A stretch of DNA of 64,000 bases, from the NCBI GenBank assembly GCA_965233665.1, contig CBDDTG010000029.1:53747-117746 (forward strand), written 5' to 3'. Each line of letters begins with the position of its first letter. Position 1 is the stretch's first letter. Positions 36,537-44,671 of the stretch are shown one piece after another. The position numbers were made by a program, and so were the translations under genes. The notes beneath the pieces are model-generated. The model was not told the DNA's origin, did not search any database, and saw only the letters and a program-made list of their open reading frames with translations. Origin of the DNA: Bacterioplanes sp965233665. GTDB lineage: Bacteria > Pseudomonadota > Gammaproteobacteria > Pseudomonadales > Oceanobacteraceae.

Positions 36537-37664
36537 TCACCCGTTATCCGCGGTGGTGCGCACTTTCATACCGTCTGTCACGGCATCAATACGGCTAAGC
36601 AATAACTGATCACCCGCTTGAATATCGCCGCGCAGCCACACCTGTTCACGACCGCGATAAACAATCTCGGGTTGCAGCCGCTGCAGCTCCCCTGCGCGAA
36701 TCAGCCAGAGGCTGTCATCATCGTTGAGCTGACCAACGGCCACTTCGTAAGCGTTGTCGATGGGCTTACCCGTCAGCACCACATCCACATAATCATTCAC
36801 CAACACTTGTGGCTGCGCGGCCAACGGCTGGTCGATCGCCAACAGCAAGCGACTTTGACGATCAGCGCTATCTACGTCCGGTAATAAGCTGACAATGCGC
36901 GCCTGTCGAACTTGGCCCTGGGGCCAGTTGGGCTGGCGCACTTCGACGGCTTGCGTGTCATCCACCCAGCTCAAAAATTGGCGCGGCACTTTGACTTCGA
37001 CCCAAAACACATCCGAACGCACCACATCAAATAAGGCCGAGCCGGCACTGACCTGGCTGCCGGTACTGATTTGACGGCTGATGATCTGGCCATCAAAGGG
37101 CATGCGAATCTCAGTACGGGCCAGATTCAATTGCGCTTGCTCCAAATCGGCCTGCGCCTTGCGCACAGCCGCTTCAGCCCGAGCCACCTGCGGCTCACGC
37201 AAAACCAGGGCTCGCTCACGCGGCGACAGTTGCTGTGCCGACAGCTGGTACTCCTCACGCGCCAGCGCTGCCTCGCCGCGCTCCACTTCTAAATCGGCCT
37301 GGGCCTGAATCAAGGCCGCCTGACGCTGGCGCACCAGCAGCTGGTAGTCGGCCGAGTCAATATTGGCCAGCAAAGCGCCTTTCTTTACGCGCTGCCCCGG
37401 CAAAGATTGCGGCGTTAAAGCGATCACAGCGCCACTGACTTGCGGGCTCAAGGTAGCCTGCTCCGCCGCCTGCACCACGCCACCGGTGCGCCACTTTGGC
37501 CTGGTAGTCACGGCTTTAAGTTCGGCTGCATCAACCAGGCGAGCCTGCTCATCTGGCGCCTTGCGACCGGGTTTGGGCGCACTGGTGGCAATGCCGTAAC
37601 TGACGATAGCGCCCACCAATAAAACACCCACCACACTCAAGGTCGATTTCAGTGACGGCTTCAT
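36537..37664 (-). CDS. RND pump periplasmic adaptor (HlyD/MFP family)
   Basis: 375 residues: membrane anchor at about 8-28, biotinyl-lipoyl-like halves (VVQAAEQATLSPQVSGAVIAL and RTEIRMPFDGQIISRQISTGSQVSAG), an alpha-hairpin of about 80 residues between them, then beta-barrel and membrane-proximal domains. It links the inner-membrane permease to the outer-membrane channel. The start overlaps the channel gene stop (ATGA, 37661-37664) and has AGGAG upstream; the end overlaps the permease frame, so the three genes are coupled. Confidence 0.93.
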   Translation of the reverse strand: MKPSLKSTLSVVGVLLVGAIVSYGIATSAPKPGRKAPDEQARLVDAAELKAVTTRPKWRTGGVVQAAEQATLSPQVSGAVIALTPQSLPGQRVKKGALLANIDSADYQLLVRQRQAALIQAQADLEVERGEAALAREEYQLSAQQLSPRERALVLREPQVARAEAAVRKAQADLEQAQLNLARTEIRMPFDGQIISRQISTGSQVSAGSALFDVVRSDVFWVEVKVPRQFLSWVDDTQAVEVRQPNWPQGQVRQARIVSLLPDVDSADRQSRLLLAIDQPLAAQPQVLVNDYVDVVLTGKPIDNAYEVAVGQLNDDDSLWLIRAGELQRLQPEIVYRGREQVWLRGDIQAGDQLLLSRIDAVTDGMKVRTTADNG

Positions 37665-39043
37665 GCCGGCTTCTCCTCTGCCAAATGCTCAGCCACGCCG
37701 GGGCTGACGGCGGTATAAAAGTTAATGCGGTATTGCAGCTGCTGAAGCTGCAACTGCAGCAGTTGATTTTCGAGCTGTAAAACATCTTGCTGGGCATTCA
37801 GTAGCACTAAAAAATCGGCCACACCCTTGCGGTAGCGACTGGCCTGAAAGGCTTCGTTTTTGCGCGCCAGCGCTAGTTGCCGACCGACACTGGCGACTTG
37901 CTGTTGCGCACGACGCTCTAAGATCATGGCCTGCTGCACATCGCGTGCAGCTTGCAGCCAGGTTTGGCGATAACTGGCCAGCTGCTCTTTCACCACCGCC
38001 TGATTGCGCGCCACTTCCGCACGGCGCTGACCGCCGTCGATCAGCGGCAACACCAAATTAGCGGCCAAATTGGCTAACCAGTTGTCAAACAGGTCGGCAA
38101 AGTCGCTGGTTTGCGAAGTAAGACTGGCACTAATAGATAAGCGCGGGTAGCGATTGGCCACCGCAGCCGCTAGGCCGGCATCGGCGCTTTGCAGCTGATA
38201 CCAAGCCGCTTCCACATCAGGCCGTTGCAAGATGGCATCGCTGCTGACTTGCTCTGGCAACGCCGTCAGCTGCGGCAGCGCTACCTGAGCATCAGGCAAG
38301 CCTTGGGTGTCGCCACCCACCCATAGCACCAGTGTTTGCCAATACAGCTGGCGCTGCGCCTCGGCTACGGATTGCTCTGCTTGATTGGCTTCCAGCAGCT
38401 GTTGCTGCTGCCAAACGTCGGCAACAGACACCAGGCCGCGACGAAAACGCCCTTCGATGGCCTGTAAAGCCTCCGACAAGCGCTGGCGCTGCTCCACAAG
38501 TAAGATCAAGCGCGCACTTTCCATTTGCCAGCCATACCAAGCCAAGGCAATTTCGCTGGCTACGCTGTTGGCTTGCAAGCGAGCACGTGCCGACTGGCTC
38601 AATAGGGACCATTGCCCTTGCTCGGCCAATGCGTTGACGCGCCCCCAAATATCCAGCTCGTAGCTGCCACTGAGGCCAGCACTCCACACATTGCTGGCAC
38701 TTTGCTCATTGTCATTGTCTTGGATGTTGCGTGAACGCCCCAGATTCGCCTCGACATTGGGATAACGACCGGCACCTGAGGCGCGCGCCGATGCCAACGC
38801 TTGTTGGTAGCGCTGCTGCGCGGCCTGCAGGGAGGGGTTATGTTGTAAAGCACGCTTAACCCAAGGCAATAAGTCCGGATCATCCAGCGCCTGCCACCAA
38901 CGGGCCTCGCCCACATAACCTTGTGGTGGAAACAAAGAACCCTCAGGCCCGAGCGTTTGCGGTGGACGCTCCATACTGCTGCAGCCGGTCAGCGTCACGC
39001 CGATGAGCATAATCAGCCAAATAGACGATGATGAGCGAGCCAT
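37661..39043 (-). CDS. outer-membrane efflux channel lipoprotein (NodT/TolC family)
   Basis: 460 residues with a lipobox LTGC (Cys21) for outer-membrane anchoring. It carries two OEP repeats of paired coiled helices: LVKRALQHNPSLQAAQQRYQQAL with GAGRYPNVEANLG in the first, and RPDVEAAWYQLQSADAGLAAAVANRYPRLSISASL in the second. It is the exit duct of the tripartite pump. First gene of the operon, with AAGGA 7-8 nt before the ATG. Confidence 0.93.
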   Translation of the reverse strand: MARSSSSIWLIMLIGVTLTGCSSMERPPQTLGPEGSLFPPQGYVGEARWWQALDDPDLLPWVKRALQHNPSLQAAQQRYQQALASARASGAGRYPNVEANLGRSRNIQDNDNEQSASNVWSAGLSGSYELDIWGRVNALAEQGQWSLLSQSARARLQANSVASEIALAWYGWQMESARLILLVEQRQRLSEALQAIEGRFRRGLVSVADVWQQQQLLEANQAEQSVAEAQRQLYWQTLVLWVGGDTQGLPDAQVALPQLTALPEQVSSDAILQRPDVEAAWYQLQSADAGLAAAVANRYPRLSISASLTSQTSDFADLFDNWLANLAANLVLPLIDGGQRRAEVARNQAVVKEQLASYRQTWLQAARDVQQAMILERRAQQQVASVGRQLALARKNEAFQASRYRKGVADFLVLLNAQQDVLQLENQLLQLQLQQLQYRINFYTAVSPGVAEHLAEEKPA

Positions 39044-39163
39044 GGCACATCCTTAATGTCAGGTGAAAGTCAGTTTTGGGCGCCTATGGTAGGCAGCCTG
39101 ATGCCAATGCCCTACTTTTTTTACCCTTGTTTACGTGCTGCGAGGTTAGCAAGCGGTCTAGGC

Positions 39164-39640
39164 TTAGGCAGTCTGCAGCTTTGGTTGCAGCGCCACTTCG
39201 ATAAAGAAGGCACCGTACTGACTCTCAAAGGGAATCACCACCACGGGACACGCTGCTAAATGCTCAACCAATGCTGAACCCTGCTGCAAGGTCGGCGTCG
39301 CCATTTCAAAGCTGTAACCGCGCTCCCACAGCAGTTTGCGAGCGCCACCCGACAGCATATTGGCCAACTCGCCTGCCAGCGAGGTACAGCCTTCATCCAA
39401 TTCATTCACGTCTTCACCCAGCATGGCACCTGTGATGCCGACAAGGGTCGGTGAGGCAAAGCTGATGGCAAGAGAGCCTGCCACCACATCGCCTTGCATG
39501 GCGATCACACTGGTGACGTCACCTAACGAGTAAGCATCTTGTTTGAGATAAGGCTGACCGTGGACGCACGTCATCCTGGCCATGGTATTGAGAATGGTGG
39601 TGATGGTTTCAATAAAGGGGTTAATAAATTCCGCTTTCAT
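39164..39640 (-). CDS. CheX-like chemotaxis phosphatase
   Basis: 158 residues of the CheC/CheX/FliY fold that dephosphorylates CheY-P. The catalytic ExxN motif is visible once, as ELANML (Glu91, Asn94) in LAGELANMLSGGARKLL, fitting CheX, which has a single active site. Other family features are FINPFIETITTILNTM and GSLAISFASPTLVGITGAML. ATG 39640 (MKAEFINPF) has AGGT upstream; the frame extends to 39667. No other chemotaxis gene is adjacent, so its response-regulator partner is elsewhere. Confidence 0.87.
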   Translation of the reverse strand: MKAEFINPFIETITTILNTMARMTCVHGQPYLKQDAYSLGDVTSVIAMQGDVVAGSLAISFASPTLVGITGAMLGEDVNELDEGCTSLAGELANMLSGGARKLLWERGYSFEMATPTLQQGSALVEHLAACPVVVIPFESQYGAFFIEVALQPKLQTA

Positions 39641-39808
39641 AACGCTGACCTGATCCATGAAGCACATGCTTGAGCTTCACTTTAGTCGGTCAGGCAGCGT
39701 GCAACGCAGACGTGGGCGTAACTATTGTGCCGGCGTAGCTATTGTTCTGGCATGAGGTTGCATGTCGCCGGCAGCACGGAACCCACCGGCGCACATGAGA
39801 TGCGGCCG

Positions 39809-40372
39809 TTAGAGTCCTTTTACCGCATAAATGCCGGGGGCGTTGCGCCAGTAGCCGCGGTAATCCATACCACAGCCAAATACGTAGCGGTCTTCGACAT
39901 CCATGCCGATAAAGTCGATGGCCAGATCTGTGTTTTTGCGATCATGTACCTTATTGACCAACACCGCCGTTAACACCTCTTTGGCGCCTTGCTGTTGACA
40001 CGCTTTGACCACTTCGGCCAGGGTGTTGCCCTCGTCAAAGATATCATCGAGGATCAAAACAGTGCGGCCTTCCATTGGAATTGAAGGCGGCGCTTGCCAT
40101 TGCAGTTCAGCCTGCCCCTGGGTCTCGCCGCGATAGCGAGTGGCATGCATGTAGCCTTGCTCCAGCGCGAAGGGCAGTTTGGTCAGCAAACGTCCAGCCA
40201 TCACCAAACCACCGTTCATGATGCTGTAGACCACGGGCATGCTGTTAGATAGCCGTGCGCTGATGTCCTCTGCTAGCCGATCCAGGGCCTCTTCTACTTG
40301 CTGCTCGGTTTTTAGTAAATCGGCTTCCTGCAGCACGGTGTTTAATTGTTCCAGTGTCAGGGGCTCTGTCAT
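39809..40372 (-). CDS. hypoxanthine-guanine phosphoribosyltransferase
   Basis: Purine salvage enzyme that attaches hypoxanthine or guanine to PRPP. About 187 residues of the type I PRTase fold: VYSIMNGGLVMAGRLLTKL, the PRPP loop VLILDDIFDEGNTL, then VLVNKVHDRK and GMDVEDRYVFGCGMDYRGYWRN near the C-terminus. ATG 40372 is chosen; an in-frame GTG at 40384 lacks an RBS. It is divergent from dapE, with about 150 bp between the starts. Confidence 0.9.
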   Translation of the reverse strand: MTEPLTLEQLNTVLQEADLLKTEQQVEEALDRLAEDISARLSNSMPVVYSIMNGGLVMAGRLLTKLPFALEQGYMHATRYRGETQGQAELQWQAPPSIPMEGRTVLILDDIFDEGNTLAEVVKACQQQGAKEVLTAVLVNKVHDRKNTDLAIDFIGMDVEDRYVFGCGMDYRGYWRNAPGIYAVKGL

Positions 40373-40524
40373 CTTGGTGCTCACTCAATTATTGCGGGGC
40401 CCGGGGGCGAGAAAGCGGCGTATGGTACCACCGCAATCGCGGAAGGCAACGCAGCTGCGCTGCGGCGGCTGTGCTATCATGCGCGACCTTGTGTCATTCA
40501 CCCCTTACAACCAGCTGGACCGCT

Positions 40525-41655
40525 ATGACTCCCACTCTCGAATTGGCCTTTGACTTGATGGCTCGTCGCTCCGTCACCCCTGAAGACGACGGCTGCCAGG
40601 AACTGATGATGCAGCGCCTTAAAGCAGCAGGATTTGACTGCGAACCACTGCGCTTTGAAGAAGTTGATAATTTTTGGGCGCGGCGTGGCCAAGACGGCCC
40701 ATTGGTCTGCTTTGCCGGCCACACCGACGTGGTACCCACCGGGCCAGAGGCCAATTGGCAGCATTCACCTTTTGAGCCGCAAATCGACAACGGCATGCTC
40801 TGCGGTCGCGGCGCGGCCGACATGAAAGGCTCGCTGGCCGCCATGGTCGTCGCCGTCGAGAACTTTGTGGCCAAACACCCAAGCCATAAAGGCTCCATTG
40901 CCTTTTTAATCACCAGCGATGAAGAAGGCCCCGCCAAACACGGCACCGTCAAAGTCGTTGAAACCCTCGAAGCACGTAACGAAAAAATCGATATGTGCAT
41001 CGTCGGTGAGCCTTCATCCACCAATAAAGTGGGCGACGTCGTTAAAAATGGCCGGCGCGGCTCACTGGGCGGCGTTATGCGCGTGCATGGTGTTCAAGGC
41101 CATGTTGCCTATCCGCATTTAGCGCGCAACCCAGTTCATCAGGCGGCACCGGCGCTGGCAGATTTGGCCAATGAGCACTGGGATGAAGGCAACGCTTTCT
41201 TCCCCGCCACCAGCTTTCAAATATCCAATGTGCACGCTGGCACGGGCGCCACCAACGTTATTCCTGGCGAGCTGGAAGTGGTGTTTAACTTTCGCTTCTC
41301 GACCGAAGTCACCGCTGACGAGTTAAAGCAGCGTACCCACGCCATTTTGGATAAACACGGCCTGGAGTATGACATCGACTGGACCGTTAATGGCTTGCCA
41401 TTTTTAACCGACCACGGCCCGCTGGTGGATGCCGCGCAGCAAGCCATCAAAGAAGTCTGTGGTTACGACACCGAGCTTTCAACCGCCGGCGGCACCTCAG
41501 ATGGCCGCTTTATTGCGCCCACAGGCGCTCAGGTATTGGAGCTTGGCCCTTGCAACGACACCATTCATAAGGTCAATGAGCGCGTTAAAGCCGAAGACCT
41601 AGACACCCTCACCGCCATGTACGAGCGCATCTTGGAGCTGCTACTGGCCTCATGA
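40525..41655 (+). CDS. dapE: succinyl-diaminopimelate desuccinylase
   Basis: Zinc enzyme of lysine and cell-wall diaminopimelate synthesis. 376 residues. Metal-ligand motifs are FAGHTDVVPTG, CGRGAADMKG and TSDEEGPAKHGT, with the late GTSDGRF and ELGPCNDTIHKVNE. The frame opens at 40354, but ATG 40525 (MTPTLELAFDLM) gives the family N-terminus. It heads a tight run of overlapping genes (rlmA, tetR-type, holC). Confidence 0.96.
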   Translation: MTPTLELAFDLMARRSVTPEDDGCQELMMQRLKAAGFDCEPLRFEEVDNFWARRGQDGPLVCFAGHTDVVPTGPEANWQHSPFEPQIDNGMLCGRGAADMKGSLAAMVVAVENFVAKHPSHKGSIAFLITSDEEGPAKHGTVKVVETLEARNEKIDMCIVGEPSSTNKVGDVVKNGRRGSLGGVMRVHGVQGHVAYPHLARNPVHQAAPALADLANEHWDEGNAFFPATSFQISNVHAGTGATNVIPGELEVVFNFRFSTEVTADELKQRTHAILDKHGLEYDIDWTVNGLPFLTDHGPLVDAAQQAIKEVCGYDTELSTAGGTSDGRFIAPTGAQVLELGPCNDTIHKVNERVKAEDLDTLTAMYERILELLLAS

Positions 41656-42482
41656 GCAACTGGATCTTAGCCTGCCCACACTGTGGGCAAGCACTGCATA
41701 GCGACGACCAACAGCATTGGTCCTGTGCCAGCGGTCACAGCTTTGATCGCGCCCGCCAGGGCTATTTGCATTTGCTGCCGGTACAACACAAGCGCTCCAA
41801 ACAGCCGGGCGACAGCTCGGATATGGTACAGGCCAGGCGACGCCTGTTAGACAGCGGCCTGTATCAGCCGATTGCTGAGCAACTGGCGCAACAACTGCAA
41901 AAACCACAATCGGGCGACATTCATCAGCTTGCCGACATTGGCTGCGGTGAAGGCTACTACACCCAAGCGATGGCTGAGCAACTGCCACAGGCGCAAGTTT
42001 ACGGCATTGATATTTCCAAAGACGCCGTCAAAGCCGCCGCCCGTCGCCACCCCAATATTGCGTGGCTGGTGGCCTCAGGCGCGCACTTGCCCTTGCTGCC
42101 TGGCCAGCTGGATATGATCACCTGTTTGTTTACCCGCCTGATGCCCGCTCAATTTGCCCAAGCATTAAAGGCCGATGGCGAGGTCATCATCTTAAGCACA
42201 GGCGAGCAGCACTTGCTTGAGCTGCGCCAACGCTTATATGAGCAGGTGCGTGCATCAGGGTTTGATCCACAATCACACATGGCCGAACACTTCGATCTGC
42301 ACAGTAAGCAGCGCATCCACTACCAAACCACTGTGCCACAGGCATTGATCGGTGATTTGATTATGATGACGCCACATTACTGGCGCTGCAGTGCCGAGGC
42401 ACGCGACGCCCTTTGCCAAGCTGGCGACCTCGACGTCAGCATTGATGTTTGGCTGCACCGTTTTAGACGCCACACAGCATGA
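41652..42482 (+). CDS. rlmA: 23S rRNA (guanine-N1)-methyltransferase RlmA
   Basis: 276 residues. The N-terminal zinc finger is CPHCGQAL...WSCASGHSFDRARQGYLHLL. The Rossmann SAM site is LADIGCGEGYYTQAMAEQL, with YGIDISKDAVKAAARRHPN. The family methylates G745 (RlmA-I) or G748 in helix 35 of 23S rRNA; the zinc finger and RARQGYLHLL fit the Gram-negative G745 type. It overlaps the dapE stop by 4 nt (ATGA). Confidence 0.94.
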   Translation: MSNWILACPHCGQALHSDDQQHWSCASGHSFDRARQGYLHLLPVQHKRSKQPGDSSDMVQARRRLLDSGLYQPIAEQLAQQLQKPQSGDIHQLADIGCGEGYYTQAMAEQLPQAQVYGIDISKDAVKAAARRHPNIAWLVASGAHLPLLPGQLDMITCLFTRLMPAQFAQALKADGEVIILSTGEQHLLELRQRLYEQVRASGFDPQSHMAEHFDLHSKQRIHYQTTVPQALIGDLIMMTPHYWRCSAEARDALCQAGDLDVSIDVWLHRFRRHTA

Positions 42483-43162
42483 TGCGTGAACCTAGCACCC
42501 AAACCGACAACGTCAGCGGTGCACAAGGCATCGCCCAGCGTGCCAAAAGCCCGCAGCAGAAGGCCCTGCGGCGCCAGCAAATTCTGGCGGCAGCTGCGCA
42601 CTGCTTCCCTGAGCGCGGTTTTCACCGCGTCCATCTCAGTGACATTGCCGCCCAAATCGGCATTACCAAAGCCGCCTTGTATCGCTATTTCGCCAGCAAA
42701 GAGCAGCTTTTTTTGGCGCTGTACCTAGAGCACCTACAAGCCTTGCTGGACGATGCCGAGACGCTCAGCGTCGATGCGCCCGAACAAGCCGCGGGCGTCT
42801 GTGCCCAATTGCTCAGCCAGCATCCAACTTTTTGCCACCTTAATGCCATTTTGCACACTGTGTTAGAGCAAAACCTCAGTGCCAGCGAGGCGCGCGCCTT
42901 TAAGTTGGAGCTGCTGGTGCTGATGCAGCGCTTTGCCCGATTGCTGCAGCAGTGGCTTTTGCTGTCTGCCGACCAGGCCATCGACTTGCTGCTGCATCTG
43001 CAACAAGCCATGATTGGCTGCTGGCACCTATGCCATCACAGCACCGCGGTGCAAGAAGCGCTTGCCGAACCGCCATTAACCCTGTTGCAGCGTGACTTTG
43101 GCACAACACTGCAGCAACATTTGCAATGGCTGTTCAGCGGCTTTAAAAAGGCCCACGTATGA
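42479..43162 (+). CDS. TetR-family transcriptional regulator
   Basis: 227 residues. The helix-turn-helix is near 35-80: RRQQILAAAAHCFPERGF then LSDIAAQIGITKAALYRYFASKEQLF. The C-terminal ligand domain is helical and unassigned. The start overlaps the rlmA stop (ATGATG across TGA) and the stop overlaps holC, so it is embedded in the dapE-rlmA-holC run. Its target is unknown. Confidence 0.9.
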   Translation: MMREPSTQTDNVSGAQGIAQRAKSPQQKALRRQQILAAAAHCFPERGFHRVHLSDIAAQIGITKAALYRYFASKEQLFLALYLEHLQALLDDAETLSVDAPEQAAGVCAQLLSQHPTFCHLNAILHTVLEQNLSASEARAFKLELLVLMQRFARLLQQWLLLSADQAIDLLLHLQQAMIGCWHLCHHSTAVQEALAEPPLTLLQRDFGTTLQQHLQWLFSGFKKAHV

Positions 43163-43590
43163 CCCAGGTAAACTTCTACATACTCGCCAGCAGTGAACTT
43201 GAAGCACGACTGCAGTTTGTCTGCCGCTTGGTGCAACAGGCCCTACTAAAGCAAGGCTGTGACGTTTTGATCCAGGTAGACAATGAGGCCCAGGCGCGCG
43301 AACTGGACGAGTTATTGTGGGTATTTCAGCCCGAAGCCTTCGTTCCCCATGCCCTATCGCATGAAAAAAACTCGGAACACGCACCGGTCAACATTGGCTG
43401 GCACTCTGATCCAGGCCAACACCATCAGCTATTAGTTAACTTGAGCACGGAAATACCGCCGTTTTTCGCCCGATTTGAGCGTATGATGGAGGTCGTAGTA
43501 CAACAGGAAGACGTCCTGCACTACACTCGTGAACATTATAAATACCTGCGCGATCGGGGTTATCCGATCACCGATCATGATATGAGATAG
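43159..43590 (+). CDS. holC: DNA polymerase III subunit chi
   Basis: 143 residues. HolC binds SSB and the psi subunit and links the clamp loader to single-stranded DNA. Family features are FYILASSELEARLQFVCRLVQQAL, ELDELLWVFQPEAFVPHAL and PVNIGWHSDPGQHHQLLVNLS. It overlaps the preceding regulator stop (ATGA). The order holC - small acidic gene - valS is common in gammaproteobacteria. Confidence 0.94.
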   Translation: MTQVNFYILASSELEARLQFVCRLVQQALLKQGCDVLIQVDNEAQARELDELLWVFQPEAFVPHALSHEKNSEHAPVNIGWHSDPGQHHQLLVNLSTEIPPFFARFERMMEVVVQQEDVLHYTREHYKYLRDRGYPITDHDMR

Positions 43591-43595
43591 CGTGG

Positions 43596-44321
43596 ATGAA
43601 CGACGAATCCCGACACCTTTTGGATGAGCTCCAGCGCTTACAACAAGTACTGGACAACAACAATAACGAAGACGCAGGCGACTTTGGCGCTGACGACATT
43701 CCATTGCTGGACGATGTGCTCGATGCCGACATGGCAGATATCGCGGACAGCGAGCTGCAGCCATCCGAGCCGCTGGCTAAGGCGCCGGTCATTAGTCTGA
43801 ATCGTGGCCAGCCCGCCAGCACAGAGGCGGCCAGGCCAGCAGAGCCTGAGCAGATGCAAGCCAAGCAAGCGCCCGCCAAGTCAGAACCGGTCAAACCTGA
43901 GCCAATTAAACCGGAGCCTAGCCAACCCCTAAGCGCCGCCGACTTGTTAGGTTTGGGCGAAGGCAGCAGCGGCCCTGACATCATCGACATGCTCGATCAG
44001 ATGGACGATGGCGCCTCCGACCAAGCTGCCGGCATTGGACGTCAAGGTGGCAATCCATTTTTGCCTGCTTCCATCTTGGAGCGCTTAGCCACCGAGCGCG
44101 CCGCCGCGGAAGCCGATGCGCAGCAAGCCAACGTTACCCTCAGCAGCCACCAGCGCCGCCATACGCAACACGAGCCATCGCCTAATCACGATTTATTGAG
44201 CGATATTCCCCGCTTAAGCGAGCAACAAAAGCAAGCGCTGCTGGATGATTTGGTCGAAGAAATGCTCCCCACCCTGCGCTACAAGCTGCGTCAGCGCTTA
44301 AAGGATCTGCTCTACTCCTAA
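43596..44321 (+). CDS. acidic, low-complexity protein between holC and valS
   Basis: 241 residues without a recognised enzyme domain. The N-terminal helix RHLLDELQRLQQVLDN is followed by a short motif IPLLDDVLD also typical of homologues at this locus. A Pro/Glu/Lys linker (PVKPEPIKPEPSQP) comes next, and the C-terminal helix LSEQQKQALLDDLVEEMLPTLRYKLRQRL may mediate binding. There is no signal peptide. It lies 5 nt after holC and is followed directly by the MITE-like repeat. The conserved position suggests a replisome-related role, by inference only. Confidence 0.7.
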   Translation: MNDESRHLLDELQRLQQVLDNNNNEDAGDFGADDIPLLDDVLDADMADIADSELQPSEPLAKAPVISLNRGQPASTEAARPAEPEQMQAKQAPAKSEPVKPEPIKPEPSQPLSAADLLGLGEGSSGPDIIDMLDQMDDGASDQAAGIGRQGGNPFLPASILERLATERAAAEADAQQANVTLSSHQRRHTQHEPSPNHDLLSDIPRLSEQQKQALLDDLVEEMLPTLRYKLRQRLKDLLYS

Positions 44322-44322
44322 G

Positions 44323-44583
44323 GGCACCCCTGAATAATTCTGCACAGCCCTGCGCGAGTGCGTCAGACTTTCAGAACAAGGCGGTGATGGCAGGAAATGG
44401 CCAGCCCTTTTCAACATCGCCAACGACGTTATGGAGGCCTGCCGCCCGCGTCCTGCAAGGAGCGCCAGAAAACTCCAGCTCTGTGTCGCCGATTATTGCT
44501 GTAGCTGACTAGAGCGGCAAACCGGCTTCGTGACCTGAAGTCCTCTGGCGATCCAGGGCCGACACCGAATTATTCATTGCGCC
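44323..44583 (+). mobile_element. MITE-like repeat, copy 1 (upstream of valS)
   Basis: About 261 bp with terminal inverted repeats: left GGCACCCCTGAATAATTC, right a decayed form ending GAATTATTCATTGCGCC. It matches the complement of the repeat at 53925-54186 over its whole length, by eye about nine of ten bases. It carries no transposase gene. It begins one base after the stop of the acidic gene and ends about 90 bp before valS; no clear target duplication remains, so this copy looks older. Confidence 0.8.
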
Positions 44584-44631
44584 GGAGCCTTCCGGCGCCG
44601 TGCATGCTGCCACCGGATTCGGTTATACTCT

Positions 44632-44637
44632 GGGCCA
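44632..44637 (+). promoter_or_regulatory. candidate -10 box of valS
   Basis: TATACT sits 35 bp before the valS ATG, just downstream of the MITE. No convincing -35 is at the right distance. If used, valS transcription starts near 44644. Confidence 0.35.
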
Positions 44638-44671
44638 TTTTTCGACTCAGATAGCAAGCAGCATTCAGACT

